In this document: one piece after another, positions 44,359 to 46,674 of the stretch
How positions within the stretch are numbered: the first letter of the stretch is position 1
How the letters are laid out: the number at the start of each line of letters is the position of its first letter
Assembly (NCBI GenBank): GCA_964549785.1
Contig: CAZJXA010000002.1
Location: 1 to 46,674, forward strand
Source of the DNA: JBEIUO01 sp964549785
GTDB lineage: Bacteria; Planctomycetota; Phycisphaerae; Phycisphaerales; UBA1924
Direction of reading: 5' to 3'
DNA: 46,674 nucleotides
Program-made: the position numbers and the translations under genes
Notes under the pieces: generated by a model
Told to the model about the DNA's origin: nothing
The model's database searches: none
What the model saw: the letters and a program-made list of their open reading frames with translations, nothing else

Positions 44359-45648
44359 ATGTTCGTAGCGGTGACTGATTCCCAGGAGCAACTCGACATC
44401 GCGATCGTCGGCGCGGGTGCTGCCGGTCTGATGGCGTCCATCTGGACCGGACGCACCGCGCTTGAAGCCGGGCACACGTTGCGGGTGGCCGCCTTCGACG
44501 GTGCCGCCAAGTTAGGCGCCAAAATACTTGTAGCGGGCGGGGGCCGCTGCAACGTCACCCATCACGCCGTCTCCGAAGCCGACTTCGCCGGGTCTTCGCG
44601 CCACGCCGTTCGAAAAGTCCTGCTCCGTTACCCCGTCGACGAAACTGTGCGCTTCTTCAACGAACTGGGCGTCGGACTCAAACGCGAGCCGACCGGCAAA
44701 CTCTTCCCGATCACCGACAAGGCTCGCACCGTCCTGGATGCCCTTCTGAACGAAGCTCTCCGGCTCGGCGTCGGGTTTGTGAACCCGTGCCGCGTGGAGG
44801 CGATCGAAGCCCACCCCGAATTCTTTCTGCTGCGCACAATGCGTGGTGACCGCCGGGCACGCCGCGTCATCCTTGCTACGGGCGGGAAAGCCCTGCCCCG
44901 CACAGGCAGCGACGGAGCAGGCTTCGAGTTTGCCAAGTCGCTCGGACACACCCTGACCTCCCACACCTTCCCCGCGCTTGCACCGCTGCTGCTGCCGTCG
45001 GAGCACCCACTGCTGGCGTTGAGCGGTGTCGCCCAGCCCGCCACGCTTTCCGTCACCGAGCCTTCCGGCAAACGACTCACGTCGTTTACCAACGACCTCC
45101 TGATCACGCACTTCGGGCTTTCGGGACCGGTAGTCCTTGACATCAGCCGCTTCTGGTCGGCCCGCGTGTTGGAAGGGCTGCCCACAGAGATGCGCATCAA
45201 CTGGATTCCGCAGTTCGTCCCCGCCGCGGTCGAGCACATGCTGCTTGAACCCGGCCCGACGGGCGTGGCCCGCATCCTCGCAAACCACATTCCCGAAAGG
45301 CTGGCCCGGGCTCTGTGCGAGGCCTCCTTGATCGATCCTGCCCGCCCGCTCCACTCCCTCCGGCGTGACGAGCGCAAGGCCCTGCTGCTCACAGTCACCG
45401 ACATGAGGGTCCCGATCGTCGGCGATCGCGGCTTCACCTTCGCCGAGGCAACCGCGGGCGGCGTGCCGCTTTCCGAAGTCGTCCTCGAAACCATGGCCTC
45501 TCGACCCTGTCCCGGGCTCCACCTGTGCGGCGAGATCCTTGACGTCGATGGCCGCGTCGGTGGCTTTAACTTTCAATGGGCCTGGGCCAGCGGGTTTGTG
45601 GCGGGTGTCGCGGCAGCGAACGGAGTTCTTGCGACCCGAAACGGTTGA
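44359..45648 (+). CDS. BaiN/YhiN-like NAD(P)/FAD-dependent flavoprotein (HI0933 family)
   Basis: A 429-residue flavoprotein. The dinucleotide-binding motif is AIVGAGAAGLMAS (about residues 15-27), followed by GAKILVAGGGRCNVTH, the GGGRCN-T- hallmark of the HI0933-like family. Late motifs TAGGVPLSEV and LCGEILDVDGRVGGFNFQWAWASG complete the FAD site. Some family members (BaiN) reduce bile-acid intermediates, but the physiological role of most is not known, so no substrate is assigned. ATG 44359 is used; GTG 44371 is possible. Divergent from the YdiJ-like gene with only 33 bases between starts, implying shared or overlapping promoters. Confidence 0.9.
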   Translation: MFVAVTDSQEQLDIAIVGAGAAGLMASIWTGRTALEAGHTLRVAAFDGAAKLGAKILVAGGGRCNVTHHAVSEADFAGSSRHAVRKVLLRYPVDETVRFFNELGVGLKREPTGKLFPITDKARTVLDALLNEALRLGVGFVNPCRVEAIEAHPEFFLLRTMRGDRRARRVILATGGKALPRTGSDGAGFEFAKSLGHTLTSHTFPALAPLLLPSEHPLLALSGVAQPATLSVTEPSGKRLTSFTNDLLITHFGLSGPVVLDISRFWSARVLEGLPTEMRINWIPQFVPAAVEHMLLEPGPTGVARILANHIPERLARALCEASLIDPARPLHSLRRDERKALLLTVTDMRVPIVGDRGFTFAEATAGGVPLSEVVLETMASRPCPGLHLCGEILDVDGRVGGFNFQWAWASGFVAGVAAANGVLATRNG

Positions 45649-45651
45649 CTG

Positions 45652-45957
45652 CTATCGGTCTTCGCTCGCGAGCGGGAATATCCACGCTGAGCCGGTTTCG
45701 GGCATGTAGCGTCCGTCACAATCGGCGCCGGAGGCGAAACCGTCGCCGAGCCAGGCAAGTTGACCGCCAAAGTGTGCCCAAGCGTGCAGCGGCATCTTGG
45801 GCACGAGAGTTCTCGGTTCCGCCCCGTCAGCCAACGGCATGACGACGACAACTCCGTGCTGCTCAAAGCCGTCCACGGGTGTATCGTGGGCACCCGCGAG
45901 CACTACGTTGTTGCCTAACTCCACGCGAAACCCCATCCCTTCCGCGAGCGACCACAC
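45652..45957 (-). CDS. Small hypothetical protein
   Basis: About 101 residues from GTG 45957, or 94 from ATG 45936. The sequence reads as coherent protein (FRVELGNNVVLAGAHDTPVD, FEQHGVVVVMPLADGAEPRT, HAWAHFGGQLAWLGDGFASG) and uses G/C-ending codons. The frame remains open upstream to 46608, but that part is Pro/Arg/Thr-rich from G-rich repeated DNA and is not credible coding. No good ribosome site is visible for either start. No domain is recognised and there is no signal peptide in the chosen form. It is convergent with the flavoprotein gene, 3 bases apart. Confidence 0.5.
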   Translation of the reverse strand: MWSLAEGMGFRVELGNNVVLAGAHDTPVDGFEQHGVVVVMPLADGAEPRTLVPKMPLHAWAHFGGQLAWLGDGFASGADCDGRYMPETGSAWIFPLASEDR

Positions 45958-46086
45958 TGCACCGAACGCGATGAACGCCGCGGCGGTGCTGGGCGGGGGT
46001 GGACGGAGGGATGGGCGTTGCCATTGGTGTTGCCGGAGTTGGATCGGGCGCGCGGGAGGAATGAGGGCAAGGTGCGCAGAGGGCGG

Positions 46087-46124
46087 CAAGGTGCGCAAGG
46101 TGAGCAAGGTGAGCAAGGTGCGCA
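46087..46124. repeat. Four tandem 9-base units CAAGGTGCG/CAAGGTGAG
   Basis: Units run CAAGGTGCG, CAAGGTGAG, CAAGGTGAG, CAAGGTGCG then CA. Further copies of CAAGGTGCGCA occur alone at 46068-46078 and 46183-46193, and an inverted copy at 46140-46151. The spacing of the separate copies is irregular, so it is not a CRISPR array. Confidence 0.85.
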
Positions 46125-46151
46125 ACTTGGGGGAACCCTTTGCGCACCTTG
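46114..46151. repeat. Inverted repeat with internal GGG/CCC stem
   Basis: CAAGGTGCGCAA (46114-46125) pairs perfectly with TTGCGCACCTTG (46140-46151). The 14-base loop itself contains GGG/CCC, giving a two-step hairpin. The last tandem unit forms its left arm. No T-run follows directly (ATTTTGGG). Confidence 0.75.
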
Positions 46152-46472
46152 ATTTTGGGATGTTTTCTGCTTGGGAAACGGGCAAGGTGCGCAAATGTTG
46201 GGAGATGTGTGTGCGCGCCCTGCGCGGCGTATTGGACGTGTTATTGGACGGAGATTGGGTGTGGGTTGTGGTGAGTTGGTGACGGGGTGAGAGGGAAGCG
46301 GAGAGGGCACATTCGTGCCCGGTCGCTGCGCTCCGAGGTCGCTTGCTCGGCCGGGTGGAGACGGGGTAGGCGGAGTGGGTGGGCGTTGTGGGTTGTGGGT
46401 TGGCTGGGAGGGGCATGGTGGAGGCCTTGGAAGGGGGTTGCGAGTGGGCGCGCGGAATGGGGGGCACAATGA

Positions 46473-46493
46473 GCGCCCTCCGTAGGAGGGCGC
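46473..46493. repeat. Perfect 9-bp inverted repeat
   Basis: GCGCCCTCC (46473-46481), loop GTA, GGAGGGCGC (46485-46493). It lies in the non-coding tail and is followed by CGCATGGC, with no T-run, so it is not an evident terminator. Confidence 0.6.
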
Positions 46494-46674
46494 GCATGGC
46501 CCGCGCAAGATGTGTGTTGGTGGGCGATCGCGCCCTTTTGGGCTTTGGCGGGAAGAGGGCAAAAGCGGCGCAAACCACAGAGGCATCGGCGGTTGGGAGG
46601 GGAAGCAAGATTTTTTTGGAATCGTGATTTGGGGCGGAAACTACGTCCCTGAAAGTGTGGTCGTTTTGGGCGAT

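Larger units (their letters stand above)
45958..46674. other. 717-base repeat-rich non-coding region to the window end
   Basis: No gene seen. The plus strand is strongly G- and GT-rich. It holds tandem 9-base repeats (46087-46124), a long hairpin (46114-46151), a G-quadruplex-type run (46377-46413), a 9-bp inverted repeat (46473-46493) and the near-palindrome GGGCGATCGCGCCC near 46522-46535. Frames on the minus strand are low-complexity translations of these repeats. Confidence 0.55.

Noticed and set aside
46068..46193. Possible CRISPR array
   Set aside because: Units are only 9-11 bases, directly abutting or irregularly spaced, with no spacers and no cas genes.
45958..46608. Upstream extension of the small hypothetical protein gene
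   Set aside because: The added residues are Pro/Arg/Thr-rich translations of tandem repeats and G-rich DNA, unlike the coherent C-terminal part.

Overview
The window is GC-rich and reads like a planctomycete of the Phycisphaerae/Phycisphaerales type. This is inference from content. The supporting features are several secreted proteins with the planctomycete-style prepilin N-terminus (GFTLIELLVVIAIIALLIG followed by LLPALGKAR), a LEPR-type secreted surface protein, a PEP-CTERM-like protein ending in PAPGAAALLGLGG plus an RRRR tail, and membrane proteins headed by a CPRCGYD zinc ribbon. No rRNA, tRNA, CRISPR array, transposase or phage gene was seen. A run of 10 N, one frameshifted essential gene and one doubly broken gene show that this is draft-quality sequence.

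Layout. 1-2.2 kb: a compact plus-strand operon (end of an acylphosphatase, a HAD phosphatase, an unknown protein, a small membrane protein). 2.4-5.4 kb: clpX, then a LEPR-motif repeat surface protein closed by a strong terminator. 5.4-7.3 kb (minus): a DUF2007-like membrane protein and a saccharopine dehydrogenase-like reductase. 7.4-12.4 kb: a shortened division/cell-wall (dcw) cluster, rsmH - LysM protein - ftsL-like - ftsI, with a possible extra small ORF. 12.6-18.7 kb: the PEP-CTERM-like protein, tsaB (minus), two prepilin-like secreted proteins, a small membrane protein and an ElbB-like protein. 18.7-25.4 kb (minus): a soluble transhydrogenase, a GspG-like membrane protein, tyrS with a one-base frameshift, glyA, and a tandem pair of zinc-ribbon membrane proteins of which one is a pseudogene. 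25.5-29.1 kb: a GT39-type glycosyltransferase and lepA with lineage-type insertions. 29.6-35.0 kb: a secreted VIT/VWA protein followed by an OmpR-type response regulator and a large sensor kinase. 35.0-37.2 kb (minus): a prepilin-like protein spanning the N gap and an orphan E2 acyltransferase. 37.4-41.0 kb: two GNAT proteins, a large secreted protein of unknown function, and a promoter with a 26-codon ORF. 41.1-45.7 kb: a CDGSH iron-sulfur protein, a 1019-residue FAD/Fe-S dehydrogenase of the YdiJ type and a BaiN/YhiN-like flavoprotein. 45.7-46.7 kb: a small unknown protein and a repeat-rich non-coding tail.

How the genes work together. Most of the window is housekeeping: proteolysis (ClpX), translation (RsmH, TsaB, TyrS, LepA), one-carbon and redox metabolism (GlyA, SthA, E2, YdiJ-like) and septal wall synthesis (LysM, FtsL-like, FtsI). 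The accessory character lies in the cell-surface set: several prepilin-like proteins, the LEPR and PEP-CTERM-like proteins, and the VIT/VWA protein coupled to its own two-component system. That last unit and several unlisted small ORFs are the best candidates for something undescribed. No complete novel defence or mobile system is visible.
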